Shown: positions 7,123-15,550, numbered from the stretch's first letter. The stretch is 21,947 nt of DNA from a virus (IMGVR_UViG_3300028384_000782:1-21947), one strand, 5' to 3'. Numbers and translations: made by a program. The notes: generated by a model not told the origin, from the sequence alone.

Positions 7123-9773
7123 TAGCTAAATCCTCTTGTTGATACACTCTGCCTACTTTGTACTCTTGTTATCTTCTGTACTGCTTTACCATCGATGTTT
7201 AGTACAATAGGTTGTGCTTTAATATCACTGCGTAACCCTTTTATCTCTTCTAACAATTCTGCGTTTCCACCACTACTACTATCTGAACTCTCAGAATCAC
7301 CACCGCCAAATCCAAAGAACTCACCAAGACCCATTAATGTAGGCGCTAGGGCTGCCAATCCGGCTATTGCACCGAATATTGGTATTGCGAGTAATCCCGC
7401 ACCAGCAACTGCTACCAACCCACCACTTATAGAATATAATGCGCCTGATAATTGGTACATTGGTGATACTAAATCACCCATACCACTCATAGATTCGGTA
7501 ACTATCGACATGTTATCTGCTACCGCTGCCAACCCATCACCAGCATCTTTAACTCCTGGCCCAACTTTTCCTAATTCCACTATTTGGTCTACTAATCCAC
7601 CACCGAACCAACTTGCAAAAGCACCAACTAATAGTGATGCTGAGAATGCCAACATACCAACCGATGCCAACATCAAAGCAGGTCCTAATAATAACAATCC
7701 TGCTATTGCTTCTGGTGTTATCGCACCTAACATTGTTACGAATCCATCGGCTATTGCCTGAATGATTGGTGGAACTGCGCTCATAACACCTACAATAACA
7801 TTACCAAATGCCTCTACTAATGGTGATAACAAAGATAATGCGTATGCGAAAGGAATCATAGCCGCACCTAATGCTGCCATCAACCCAATACCAATTAATA
7901 CAAACACCGCCGTACCCGGATTACCAAATGCTGCTAAACCAGCGGCTAATGCTGTAAAGTTTGCTTGAATTATAGGTCCAGTTGCTGGGATGGACATGAA
8001 TGCTAAGAATGGAATTGCTAATAATCCCATCGCAAGTGCCGGCCCCACTAACATCATTGTTAATGCACCTAATGCACCTTGTGGCATTTGTGCTAAACCT
8101 CTACCCAAACCTCCAAAGTTTTCTTCTAATGCCTTTAGTTTAACCTTACCCATAAACAATAGGAATGGGATGGATGGAAGTGCTACCACAAATGCAGGTC
8201 CTGCTAATGCAACTACACCAACACCTGCTAATACTTTACCATCACCCATTTCTCTTAAACCATCGGCAAGTGATTTTAATCCACCACCACTACCTTGTGC
8301 AGCTCTACCCCCACCACCGCCACCTTTACCAAACATACCCTTTACACCATCTTTCAGATTACCAAATCCAGCACCTTTACCCATCATCATATTCATAATA
8401 GCGGTTTTAGCAATCAACTTAACCATTTCCAAAGTCATATTACCAACAGCACTAGCACCCATCGCTAAAAACCCCTGAGCACCTTCTACTAACCCGGCAT
8501 ATTCACCATACTTTTCTGTAAGTTCTTTTTGCTTTTCTGTGGTTTGTATTTTGGTTGCCAAATCTTCAACACTCATACCATATGATTGAGCCATAATCTG
8601 TTGCTCTTTCAACGACATGTTGTTAAAATCTTCTGCTGAACCTACCTTTTCCATTAAGAGGTCGGACATTTGTGTAGCGATTCTGGTTCTTTCTTCTTCG
8701 GTCTTTGCAGTTTGTAATTGTAACGAAAGAGACCTCATCTCATTAGCGCCGATATCTCTACCAAACATTGCTCTAGCTTTAGCCTCATTTCTCATCGAAG
8801 TTTCAATATCCAACATATTGTTAGATAAATCTTCGATTTCACCCATTGTCATACCACGCTTCTGAAGTTCGATATTACCTTTGATGATAAGTTCTAATTC
8901 TTCTTCACTTGCACCAACTAATCTGTGCATTTGGTCACCAAGACCCTTTACTGCTAATTGACCAGATACACCAGCCTCCTTAGCTATATCAGAAATTTTA
9001 TCTTTTACATCACCAGCCTCAACTCCGGCAGATTCAAATGCTTCGGTTAGTTTTAGTGCGGTTGATGCATCTCCCGTTAATGATGAAACCTCAGTAACCC
9101 CTTTGATTAAATCTGTGGTTGCTGCATTAACGTTACCATATTCTTCGGTGATTGCTTTTGCAGATGCGGCTACAGCATCTGAACCATATAGGAATCCGGT
9201 CATACTCATAGATGCCAGTTCGATGTTACCTTGCAGTTTCATCGCCTCACCACCAGCAAGTCCCAATTCCGTTACATTGGATTTAACGCCATCATACATT
9301 CTTGATATATTAGCACTTACATTCTCAAATGCTTTATTTAAGAATAGTACCTTCATACCACCACTTACAATGGCTTCTTCGATATCATTATCGATACCTA
9401 ATATCTCTTGTAGAATACCTTTTTGAGCGTTTTTAAAATCATTTATTTCTTCTTCTATTTCCTTTTCTTTTTGCTTATTTTGTAAAAGCTTTTTCGCACT
9501 ATCAAGCTGAGTGATGTAGTGCTGATTAACCTCATCGCCTCGCTCAACTTGCTCTTTTAACATTTCTTCAATAGCTTCATCAATAGTAGATATTTTAGAT
9601 TTTAAATCACCTTCTTGAGCGAGTTGAGTAAGAAGTTGTGCTTTACTCTCAGTAGCTTGTTTGGATAATGCTTTTGTTGTATTCGCGGCAGCGAGTATCT
9701 TCTGAGTAAAATTATACTCAGCTTGAAGAAGTTCTTTACGTTCTTTTAAACTCTTATTTTTATCGTCTGCCAT
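7122..9773 (-). CDS. Tail tape measure protein
   Basis: An 883-aa protein with the classic tape measure make-up. Residues 1-130 are highly charged and helical (probable coiled coil). A long helical middle follows, then a glycine-rich hinge (GKGGGGGGRAAQGSGGG, around residue 480). Residues ~500-840 are very rich in Ala, Gly, Leu and hydrophobic helices, of the sort expected to be injected or to span the inner membrane. The end is a short Ser/Gly linker plus a charged tail (LEEIKGLRSDIKAQPIVLNI). It sits inside the tube, sets tail length, and lies directly after the 26/51-like chaperone genes as expected. At roughly 1.5 Angstrom per residue the tail would be about 130 nm, longer than T4. Start: ATG 9773 with a weak CGGATAAC upstream. 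Confidence 0.9.
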   Translation of the reverse strand: MADDKNKSLKERKELLQAEYNFTQKILAAANTTKALSKQATESKAQLLTQLAQEGDLKSKISTIDEAIEEMLKEQVERGDEVNQHYITQLDSAKKLLQNKQKEKEIEEEINDFKNAQKGILQEILGIDNDIEEAIVSGGMKVLFLNKAFENVSANISRMYDGVKSNVTELGLAGGEAMKLQGNIELASMSMTGFLYGSDAVAASAKAITEEYGNVNAATTDLIKGVTEVSSLTGDASTALKLTEAFESAGVEAGDVKDKISDIAKEAGVSGQLAVKGLGDQMHRLVGASEEELELIIKGNIELQKRGMTMGEIEDLSNNMLDIETSMRNEAKARAMFGRDIGANEMRSLSLQLQTAKTEEERTRIATQMSDLLMEKVGSAEDFNNMSLKEQQIMAQSYGMSVEDLATKIQTTEKQKELTEKYGEYAGLVEGAQGFLAMGASAVGNMTLEMVKLIAKTAIMNMMMGKGAGFGNLKDGVKGMFGKGGGGGGRAAQGSGGGLKSLADGLREMGDGKVLAGVGVVALAGPAFVVALPSIPFLLFMGKVKLKALEENFGGLGRGLAQMPQGALGALTMMLVGPALAMGLLAIPFLAFMSIPATGPIIQANFTALAAGLAAFGNPGTAVFVLIGIGLMAALGAAMIPFAYALSLLSPLVEAFGNVIVGVMSAVPPIIQAIADGFVTMLGAITPEAIAGLLLLGPALMLASVGMLAFSASLLVGAFASWFGGGLVDQIVELGKVGPGVKDAGDGLAAVADNMSIVTESMSGMGDLVSPMYQLSGALYSISGGLVAVAGAGLLAIPIFGAIAGLAALAPTLMGLGEFFGFGGGDSESSDSSSGGNAELLEEIKGLRSDIKAQPIVLNIDGKAVQKITRVQSRQSVSTRGFS

Positions 9774-9787
9774 CTGATGTTATCCGA

Positions 9788-10021
9788 TTATTTATCAAAA
9801 ACACCCGCAGCATTTGCTTTATCAAACGCAGCGGCTAAATCTCTTAACTTTGATTGTTGGTCTTTTGGAGCGGATTGAATAGTATCTTCAATATCCGCTT
9901 GAACATCTTTTAGTTTTTTCTTTAAACGTTTTCTCTTCTTATTGAAGATATCAAATACACCATCCGATATACCATATTCGGTAAATATCTTCTTTAGGTG
10001 AGACTCTTTTATTGTTGCCAT
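9788..10021 (-). CDS. Small hypothetical protein, 77 aa, basic helical
   Basis: Starts at ATG 10021 (MATIKESHLKKIFTEYGISD), with GGAG nine bases upstream and the octamer TATTTATA 27 bases upstream. The longer in-frame extension to 10072 would run through the terminator and promoter-like motif and is rejected. Residues 25-40 are strikingly basic (FNKKRKRLKKKLKDV), followed by an acidic helix; a helical hairpin or coiled coil is likely. It is the first gene of the unit that contains the tape measure, 14 bases before that gene, which fits a small tail assembly factor or a minor structural protein. I do not recognise a named family. Confidence 0.75.
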   Translation of the reverse strand: MATIKESHLKKIFTEYGISDGVFDIFNKKRKRLKKKLKDVQADIEDTIQSAPKDQQSKLRDLAAAFDKANAAGVFDK

Positions 10022-10048
10022 ATTAGGTACTCCGTTCGTTGTATATAG

Positions 10049-10056
10049 TATAAATA
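10049..10056 (-). promoter_or_regulatory. Octamer motif TATTTATA, candidate late promoter
   Basis: The coding strand reads CTATATTTATACTAT, 27 bases before ATG 10021 and directly after the hairpin that ends the 26/51 unit. It heads the longest unit in the window (77-aa protein through LamG). Confidence 0.55.
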
Positions 10057-10060
10057 TAGA

Positions 10061-10086
10061 AATACCCAACAAAATTGTTGGGTATT
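10061..10086 (-). terminator. Hairpin terminator after gp26/gp51-like unit
   Basis: A perfect 10-bp inverted repeat (AATACCCAAC / GTTGGGTATT) with a 6-base loop lies four bases after the stop of the 91-codon frame. On the minus strand it is followed by TCTATATTT, a poor U-tract, so termination may be partial. Confidence 0.6.
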
Positions 10087-10090
10087 CACA

Positions 10091-10366
10091 TTATCTTCTT
10101 TTTGATTTTGCTTTCTTCATTTCTTTATCATGTGCCTTCTTTTCAGCTTCTTTAAATTCTACAATTTTAGTAATGTAGAATGTTCTAGCCCAAACCGGCA
10201 TATTATAAACATCATTCCATGTAAATCCACCATTTCCGTGATAAATTAAATCAAAAAGTTGTGAGTGAAGATGCTTTCTGTAATTAGGATTTAGGCCAAA
10301 AAAACCCGATATCCATAGGCAGTAGCATCTCCCTCCTTTCCCCAGTCTCCTCAGATATAAATTCAT
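10091..10366 (-). CDS. gp51-like tail chaperone extension, probably made by +1 frameshift
   Basis: A 91-codon frame in the +1 phase relative to the gp26-like gene, overlapping its end by 83 bases. The part after the overlap is a compact helical domain: NYRKHLHSQLFDLIYHGNGG, then FTWNDVYNMPVWARTFYITK, then a basic tail. This pattern (hydrophobic helix, GGF/GGY, YxMPVxxR) is one I know downstream of gp26-like proteins in T4-like phages, in the place of T4 gene 51. The ATG at 10366 lies deep inside the gp26 gene, and its first ~20 residues are an out-of-frame reading of the conserved gp26 end. No other ATG, GTG or TTG precedes the domain. I infer it is reached from the gp26 frame by a shift near 10298-10304, giving a long and a short product as in lambda G/GT. 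Confidence 0.65.
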   Translation of the reverse strand: MNLYLRRLGKGGRCYCLWISGFFGLNPNYRKHLHSQLFDLIYHGNGGFTWNDVYNMPVWARTFYITKIVEFKEAEKKAHDKEMKKAKSKRR

Positions 10367-11171
10367 ATGTTAAGTCAACATCTGGAACAACTGTGTTTAT
10401 ATGCGCTCTGAGGGCTCTTGAGTCTACCGCAAATAATTCGTTATCCACAAATTGGTTTATTACCTTCTGGTCGGTTTCACCATCAACTGATGTGATTGTG
10501 TTTTTTAACCTAGTAGTAAGTTGCCTATCGGTTGTATCTTTCATTCGTCTAGCGGCTTTCTTAGAATCCTCTAACTGATGTTTAATTTTTCGCTCCTTAC
10601 TTTCAGTTAATGCCGAAAATGTAATCTTTCTTTTGGATTGGGGTAACTCAAACTCAAATTCATTTTTGTTTAGCTCGGTTTGATTTGAACCATCATACTC
10701 TGCTGATTCAAATTGAGTTAAATCAATAACATCTTTTTGCTTTTTACCGGGTGATGTTGGGTCATCAATTTCAACCTCATAATCCTTACCATAACCTAAG
10801 ATTCTGGCGGCAAGCATTACTGCGTTCTTATCACCCATTGTGATATCAACGTATTTGATTGGTCTACCTTCACCATTTGAAATAATTAGGGATTGGAATA
10901 ATCGGTCTAACACCGAACCATCTTTGATATATGATTGTGTTGTAAGAATATCCTCTTCTTTTGCAGTCATATATTTCATTTCCACTTTTCCTGATGATAG
11001 TGGATTATCCTTTGGGTATATCAACCCTTTGGATGGTAACTCTACGATTTCAGTAGGGAATTTGTAATCCGATACCTTCTGTTGTTCGTATTGTTGTTTA
11101 GCCATCTCCACCATTTCCTGATTGGATGTTGGTGCAGTGTACTCATCTTGTAATTGCTTTTCTGTACTCAT
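10284..11171 (-). CDS. gp26: gp26-like baseplate/tail assembly chaperone
   Basis: A 295-aa protein. The diagnostic stretch lies at residues 45-76: ELPSKGLIYPKDNPLSSGKV, then EMKYMTAKEEDIL. This is the signature of the T4 gp26-type baseplate protein family. A charged region follows (residues ~140-220, with a basic helix ESKERKIKHQLEDSKKAARR), then a C-terminal strand-rich end closing MLLPMDIGFFWPKS. In T4, gp26 acts with gp51 and gp28 in baseplate hub assembly; the position before the tape measure equals that of lambda G, a chaperone that coats the tape measure. Start ATG 11171 has a weak GAGAG upstream and the octamer 43 bases upstream. The final codons include a T7 run that probably allows a shift into the gp51-like frame. 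It is longer than T4 gp26 (about 208 aa). Confidence 0.8.
   Translation of the reverse strand: MSTEKQLQDEYTAPTSNQEMVEMAKQQYEQQKVSDYKFPTEIVELPSKGLIYPKDNPLSSGKVEMKYMTAKEEDILTTQSYIKDGSVLDRLFQSLIISNGEGRPIKYVDITMGDKNAVMLAARILGYGKDYEVEIDDPTSPGKKQKDVIDLTQFESAEYDGSNQTELNKNEFEFELPQSKRKITFSALTESKERKIKHQLEDSKKAARRMKDTTDRQLTTRLKNTITSVDGETDQKVINQFVDNELFAVDSRALRAHINTVVPDVDLTYEFISEETGERREMLLPMDIGFFWPKS
10298..10304 (-). other. Candidate frameshift site (T7 run) at gp26/gp51 junction
   Basis: The coding strand reads GGG TTT TTT TGG CCT AAA TCC TAA in the gp26 frame. Slipping +1 on the T7 run (or -2) gives GGC CTA AAT CCT AAT and continues into the gp51-like domain. tRNA-Phe on TTT re-pairs perfectly after a +1 move. 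Another possible +1 point is the TCC TAA stop itself. The new frame has no start codon after this point until the middle of the domain. Lambda-type tail chaperones use -1 and Mu-type -2 shifts at the same place. Confidence 0.5.
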
Positions 11172-11214
11172 AACATTACTCTCTGTTTTAAAACTATATT
11201 AGCGGTTAACCACA

Positions 11215-11222
11215 TATAAATA
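11215..11222 (-). promoter_or_regulatory. Octamer motif TATTTATA, candidate late promoter
   Basis: The coding strand reads CATATTTATATGTGG, 43 bases before the gp26-like ATG and after the tube-gene terminator. The flanks make it an imperfect palindrome (ACATAT-TT-ATATGT). Confidence 0.5.
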
Positions 11223-11244
11223 TGTAACTCTGGATTTATAAGTG

Positions 11245-11272
11245 AAAAAACCCCAACATTTCTGTTGGGGTT
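11245..11272 (-). terminator. Rho-independent terminator after tail tube gene
   Basis: Minus strand: stem AACCCCAACA with TGTTGGGGTT around a GAAA loop, followed by TTTTTT. It lies 40 bases after the stop of the tube gene and is a textbook intrinsic terminator. It nearly matches the hairpin at 21860-21888. Confidence 0.85.
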
Positions 11273-11311
11273 CTCAATTACCAATTTGTAATTAGTAGTA
11301 CAATCCGAAAA

Positions 11312-11800
11312 TTAATATTGTAGTATTGCGTAATCGTATGTAAGTGTCAAATCTACAGTTGCTAAATCTTCACCTGTGTAATCCATATCTGAGAACTTAG
11401 CCGTTTGGATGTAAGCTCCCTTCAACGTCCACTCTTCTACTTTATCACCAACAGGACCCAAACTGTTAAATGTGATATCTTTCTTGTAGAAATCAGAGTA
11501 ACCGTCTCTACCAGTTACAGATTCGTGATGTAAACGTACCCACTCCATTGCTGCTTGTGCTGCTGATGGAACTACTGGGTCGTACAATGAAATTGTTAAA
11601 TCACTCCACTCACTTCTACCCTTCACGTATCTTCTAACGTTGATATGGTCAATGGTAACTTTACCATTTGTTATCTCAGGTCTGTTGGCCGCTTTCACTA
11701 AGTACGCTGGAATTCCTTCGATGTACATAATGAACCTGTTCGACATCTTCGGTTCGAATGATGTGAACATTACTTCTGTTGGGTCTAATAATTGTGCCAT
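11312..11800 (-). CDS. gp19: Tail tube protein (gp19-like)
   Basis: A 162-aa protein, almost the same length as T4 gp19 (163 aa). It directly follows the sheath gene, as in T4. The sequence fits a tube protein: N-terminal MAQLLDPTEVMFTSFEPKMS, then NRFIMYIEGIPAYLVKAANR, then strand-rich DLTISLYDPVVPSAAQAAME and WTLKGAYIQTAKFSDMDYTG, ending in a beta hairpin. The family forms hexameric rings stacked inside the sheath through which DNA passes. The start is firm: AGGAG eight bases before ATG 11800, with a mismatched octamer (TATTTATT) 24 bases upstream. Its own promoter-like motif and strong terminator would allow separate high expression, fitting a major virion protein. Confidence 0.93.
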   Translation of the reverse strand: MAQLLDPTEVMFTSFEPKMSNRFIMYIEGIPAYLVKAANRPEITNGKVTIDHINVRRYVKGRSEWSDLTISLYDPVVPSAAQAAMEWVRLHHESVTGRDGYSDFYKKDITFNSLGPVGDKVEEWTLKGAYIQTAKFSDMDYTGEDLATVDLTLTYDYAILQY

Positions 11801-11824
11801 TTATGTCTCCTATTATCTCTTTCT

Positions 11825-11832
11825 AATAAATA
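11825..11832 (-). promoter_or_regulatory. Octamer variant TATTTATT, candidate late promoter
   Basis: The coding strand reads ACTATATTTATTAG, one mismatch from the octamer, 24 bases before the tail tube ATG and after the sheath terminator. Confidence 0.45.
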
Positions 11833-11843
11833 TAGTTCTTTTC

Positions 11844-11886
11844 AAAAAAGTATTTAGTCCCCCCAAAATTTTCGGGGGAACTAAAT
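11844..11886 (-). terminator. Rho-independent terminator after tail sheath gene
   Basis: A long stem (ATTTAG-U-CCCCC type, 13 pairs including one G-U) spans 11852-11886 with a 9-base AT-rich loop, and six T follow on the minus strand at 11844-11849. It starts ten bases after the sheath stop codon. Confidence 0.8.
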
Positions 11887-11896
11887 TATCTTTCAT

Positions 11897-14305
11897 TTAC
11901 TCTGGAAACGCTGCCCCAGTTGGTAATACATTGAAGTCAAGAACTATGAATTCCGCTGTCTTAGCTGGTTGTAAGAAAATCTCACCCACCATAACGTTTC
12001 TATCGATTACGTCTGGTGTGTTGTTAGTTTCATCCATTACAACACGGAATGCGTATAAACCTTGTCTTTGTTGGATTGATTCCAAGTAAGGGTTAACGAT
12101 TGATAAGAATCTGTTTCTCGTAGCTGCTGTGTTGTTTTCGAACACTAAGTAACGAGTTGAAGAAGCGATGAACTTCTTAACAGCAATTAACAATCTTCTT
12201 ACATTGATTCTATCCAATGCCGATGGTTTGGCTTGTAGTGTTTTCTGTCCGAATACCGTAACACCCTGACCTGGGAACGTAGCGATTGGATTCAATCTAC
12301 CTTCGTAAAGTGAATCTCTCTCAGTTCTTGTCAAACGTGTCTTAGCTTCGATAACTGAAGTTAAACCACCTCTATTCAAACCTGCTGGAGCGAACCACTC
12401 AGCAGCAACCTGGTCGTTAAATGCGATAACACCTGGTAGAACTACTGATGGTGGCACCCAAACTGGTTTGTTCTTATCTGTGTTAAGAATCTTAACCCAA
12501 GGGTAGTAAGATGCCACATAGTTTGAATCAAATGATTGAACTGCATTTACAGCAGTAGAAATTGAATCACCATATGCAGATGCATCCATCACAAAGAACG
12601 TATCTTGTCTATCTTCACACATATCTTTAGCGAATGTGGTAACTGAAGAGTGTAATCTGTGAATAGCGCCTGGAATAACTAACATATTGATATCAAACTC
12701 ATCTGGATTAGATACTGCGTTGATAGCTTTTCTATATGCTACAGTACCAGCTGCTGTATTAGATGATAAATCATATCCTTGCGAGTTTCCTGCTACGATA
12801 TCATTTCCTAATGAAACAACTCTCGATGGTTTGAATCCATCAAAACCACCTTGGAATGGTACTAAGAACTTACGAGAATCGATAGATGTGTTGTTATCGT
12901 TCAATGAGATTGAACCTGAGTTAGCTCCAGCCGATGATGGGTAGTTAGCTCCGGCTTCTTGGTTGTAATCACCTAAGTAGAATGCCGTACCTACAGTACC
13001 CGTTCCTGTTGAAGGAGTTGGTGCTAAGAATGATAAGTTATCAGTAGATGCTAAATCAAAATCAAATCCCCAATACTTCTTAGCGTTGTATGTAGAATTA
13101 ATTTGTTGATTTGCAACATAAGTTGGGTTTGGAATTGAATGTGCCGAACCTAATGGATTTGCTAATGCTGCGAATCCGAAAGGTACTAATGATACATCAA
13201 CACCTTTATTAGCTACAGCAGTTGCAACTTCAACTCTGATGTTTGCTGAGTTGTTAGCGTAATCACCATTTGTTGATAATTTACCATTTGCATCAACAGT
13301 AATGTACTTATCACCAATCACCCTTGCGATATAGTTTGGTGAATCAGGGTCTAAGTTAACATTTTGGAATGATTCCACTAAGTTAGGTCTGATATCTGAA
13401 TCAACCACACCTACGAATGGAGTTCCGTTTATTTTGTCTTGGTCTACTCTTCTTACTACAACAGTAAACGAACCATACTCAGAACCTGGAACAGAACCAG
13501 CTGGTTTAATATCTTGGATACCAATCTTAAATTCGTAGTTAGTTGCCGTACCATGTGATAATGTATGGAACTTAATCAAGTTAGTAGTTGAACCACCAAC
13601 TTTCTGTGAAGTAATCCAAGGAGTAGCCGCTTCAGTATAAGCATTTTCATAAGCGATATTAGAAGAAGTGTTGATTGTTACTACAGGAACTTCTCCATCT
13701 GCCAATGCTGCAAATGATGCGGATTGGTAAGTTTTAAAGTTTGATAGTACATATGCTTCTTCACCACCTCTTGGTCCGAATCCAAACAATTTAGCAAAGT
13801 AGTTATCGCTTGTTGGATTTAGGGATGCTGAGTAATCAGTTTCCACAGCTTCAGAACCCGATAGGGTTAGTGTGAACAATGATGCTGATACATCAGATGA
13901 CCCATTATGGTCTGTTAGTGATGATGCAATAAACACATCTGTATCTGATACGATATTGGTTGTTGGGTGTAGTACTGCTACTACGTTTTCACCATAAGAT
14001 GATGAAAGTGTCATTACGACCGGGTTTTCAAGAGTATATCCATCTTGCCCTAATACCCTAACGATTGTTGCAGTTCCGGCATCTTCCAAATAAGCTTGAG
14101 CAGTGTATGGTAGATATGAATCTTCTGTCAATCCACCGAACACTTGCTGAAACTCTTGGAAAGATTGTACCTGTGTTGGAACAAATGCAGGTCCTTTAAC
14201 TGTAGACCCGATTAATGCTGCTCCAATTTCACCAATCCCTTGAGGTAGAAATGACAAGTCCTTTTCTCTTGTAAATACACCAGGACTTACTATTCTTTCT
14301 GCCAT
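11897..14305 (-). CDS. gp18: Tail sheath protein (gp18-like)
   Basis: An 802-aa protein. The N-terminus MAERIVSPGVFTREKDLSFL is the usual contractile sheath opening (SPGVYxxExD), followed by IGAALIGSTVKGPAFVPTQV and the FxxxFGG element. The C-terminal ~150 residues hold the conserved sheath core: RINVRRLLIAVKKFIASSTR, then FENN, then a closing strand with AEFIVLDFNV that links subunits. The middle (~residues 130-480) is variable, strand- and Ser/Thr-rich, and accounts for the greater length than T4 gp18 (659 aa); it is probably the surface-exposed domain. Sheath rings surround the tube and contract on infection. Start ATG 14305 has AGGAG nine bases upstream and the octamer 39 bases upstream. 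Its own terminator follows, so it is likely a monocistronic, strongly expressed gene. Confidence 0.95.
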   Translation of the reverse strand: MAERIVSPGVFTREKDLSFLPQGIGEIGAALIGSTVKGPAFVPTQVQSFQEFQQVFGGLTEDSYLPYTAQAYLEDAGTATIVRVLGQDGYTLENPVVMTLSSSYGENVVAVLHPTTNIVSDTDVFIASSLTDHNGSSDVSASLFTLTLSGSEAVETDYSASLNPTSDNYFAKLFGFGPRGGEEAYVLSNFKTYQSASFAALADGEVPVVTINTSSNIAYENAYTEAATPWITSQKVGGSTTNLIKFHTLSHGTATNYEFKIGIQDIKPAGSVPGSEYGSFTVVVRRVDQDKINGTPFVGVVDSDIRPNLVESFQNVNLDPDSPNYIARVIGDKYITVDANGKLSTNGDYANNSANIRVEVATAVANKGVDVSLVPFGFAALANPLGSAHSIPNPTYVANQQINSTYNAKKYWGFDFDLASTDNLSFLAPTPSTGTGTVGTAFYLGDYNQEAGANYPSSAGANSGSISLNDNNTSIDSRKFLVPFQGGFDGFKPSRVVSLGNDIVAGNSQGYDLSSNTAAGTVAYRKAINAVSNPDEFDINMLVIPGAIHRLHSSVTTFAKDMCEDRQDTFFVMDASAYGDSISTAVNAVQSFDSNYVASYYPWVKILNTDKNKPVWVPPSVVLPGVIAFNDQVAAEWFAPAGLNRGGLTSVIEAKTRLTRTERDSLYEGRLNPIATFPGQGVTVFGQKTLQAKPSALDRINVRRLLIAVKKFIASSTRYLVFENNTAATRNRFLSIVNPYLESIQQRQGLYAFRVVMDETNNTPDVIDRNVMVGEIFLQPAKTAEFIVLDFNVLPTGAAFPE

Positions 14306-14344
14306 TTGATTCTCCTATTGATTTCTTTTGGTTTTTAATATATC

Positions 14345-14352
14345 TATAAATA
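14345..14352 (-). promoter_or_regulatory. Octamer motif TATTTATA, candidate late promoter
   Basis: The coding strand reads GATGTATTTATAGATA, 39 bases before the sheath ATG in a 73-base gap. Confidence 0.5.
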
Positions 14353-14378
14353 CATCAAAAAACCCAAAACGATTATAT

Positions 14379-14678
14379 TTATTGGATAGGAGTGAAAGTA
14401 CCTTCTTCTATATCGAATTCCCCATTACCATACTTATTTTGAAATTCTTCGGTTAGATTTTTTTCATCTATCCTCAATTTTCTAAATGAATCTGATAGGT
14501 TGTTCTTCACAGACTTAATACTTTCAAGTACTAACTCTGCATTTAGAATTTCAGCCTCTACCTCTCCCAACCGAGAAACTATCTCAGTATATTCCGTTCT
14601 GAATTTTTTAATTCTATCGATATCCGATTGTTCGATACCAATTACTTGCTTTTCTTCCATTTTCTTAACATCAGCCAT
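14379..14678 (-). CDS. Small coiled-coil protein between gp15 and sheath
   Basis: A 99-aa protein. Residues ~15-75 form one long charged helix with heptad-like Leu/Ile/Val spacing (for example IVSRLGEVEAEILNAELVLE), then KNLTEEFQNKYGNGEFDIEE and a final FTPIQ. Small coiled-coil proteins ending in (E/N)KYGxGxxDxxxGxFxP are, as I recall, widespread in the structural modules of marine T4-like phages, with no assigned function. The gene stands alone: an octamer lies 40 bases upstream, and it ends 73 bases before the sheath gene. No Shine-Dalgarno is evident before ATG 14678. A role in assembly or as a minor virion part is inferred from position only. Confidence 0.75.
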   Translation of the reverse strand: MADVKKMEEKQVIGIEQSDIDRIKKFRTEYTEIVSRLGEVEAEILNAELVLESIKSVKNNLSDSFRKLRIDEKNLTEEFQNKYGNGEFDIEEGTFTPIQ

Positions 14679-14718
14679 AACTTTTTAGTAGTTTTTTGAT
14701 TTTAAACACATTTCAGTA

Positions 14719-14726
14719 TATAAATA
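14719..14726 (-). promoter_or_regulatory. Octamer motif TATTTATA, candidate late promoter
   Basis: The coding strand reads CATATTTATATACTG, 40 bases before the ATG of the 99-aa coiled-coil gene. Confidence 0.5.
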
Positions 14727-14746
14727 TGAAAATTTTTTCTCAAAGA

Positions 14747-15550
14747 TTAAATATCTGCCCTTAATTTCCAAACCACTTTTGATGTACCAAAAGTTTTGGA
14801 TGTATTTATCTCCGTTCCAGTGTTTTCTGGTATAATATATGCTTTTGTAGTCAATGTTACGTTACTTCTAACTAATCTTTCCTCACCAACCCCATTTGTG
14901 GTTTCAAATGAGTAAGATTCTCCCTTAATTTGGAATTTGTATCTATCTCCAAACGCTCCACCCTGAAAATATACGATTTGTTCAACTAATTTGTTTAAAT
15001 CTTCCATAAAATCACACCAAACTATCACATCATACTGAATATTAACATAATCTGGTCTATCTACGATGTATTTCTCTTGCACCGGTCTCTGCCCAATCAA
15101 TTCAGAGAATGCATCATACCTATTTTCTTTAGAATACTTCTTTATGAATGGATGTGATGTATCTTCATTGGTCAAAACCTTCAACTTAGAGTATTCGGTG
15201 TTGATATCTAATGAATTTCTTTTGAATGAAATCAAAGGAGTTTGTACTTTACCATTCCCATCTCTCATAAACCCATCTTTTTGAGCAGATGCCCAATTTT
15301 CAGGCGATGCATACATCACAGGAACAGGAATAAACTTCCCATTCTCTTCAATTGTTGGCTTTACATCCCTTTCTAAGAAATCTTTGAATGCCAAATCAAT
15401 ATCATAGATACCAACTGATACATTTTTTACATCATCATTACGGCGTGATATCTGTCTGGCTTTATTCAACTTAGGGTCATCTGAAAAAGAACTCTGAGTT
15501 CTCTTCAAATCAACTTTTTCATCCCTATTTTGTCTATATTTTTGTGCCAT
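14747..15550 (-). CDS. gp15: Tail sheath stabiliser / tail terminator (gp15-like)
   Basis: A 267-aa protein, close to T4 gp15 (272 aa). It shows the gp15 order: KFIPVPVMYASPENW (residues 72-86, compare T4 KFIRVPITYASKE), then LISFKRNSLDINTEY, then PVQEKYIVDRPDYVNIQYDV and WCDFMEDLNKLVEQIVYFQG in the middle, then strands to the end. gp15 forms a hexamer that caps the tube and sheath and joins the tail to the neck. The gene follows the gp14-like gene with a one-base spacer (TAATATG), so translation is coupled. Its first ~45 residues are basic and charged, possibly a flexible extension. The 13-14-15 order equals T4, but here no terminase genes follow. Confidence 0.82.
   Translation of the reverse strand: MAQKYRQNRDEKVDLKRTQSSFSDDPKLNKARQISRRNDDVKNVSVGIYDIDLAFKDFLERDVKPTIEENGKFIPVPVMYASPENWASAQKDGFMRDGNGKVQTPLISFKRNSLDINTEYSKLKVLTNEDTSHPFIKKYSKENRYDAFSELIGQRPVQEKYIVDRPDYVNIQYDVIVWCDFMEDLNKLVEQIVYFQGGAFGDRYKFQIKGESYSFETTNGVGEERLVRSNVTLTTKAYIIPENTGTEINTSKTFGTSKVVWKLRADI

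Noticed and set aside
7195-8478. Several long plus-strand open frames opposite the tape measure gene
   Set aside because: They are rich in Pro/Asn/Ala from antisense of Gly/Ala/Leu codons, lack ribosome sites, and overlap a clear gene entirely.
10022-10072. Longer start for the 77-aa gene at 10072
   Set aside because: The added 17 codons run through the terminator arm and the octamer, and the ATG at 10021 has its own GGAG site.
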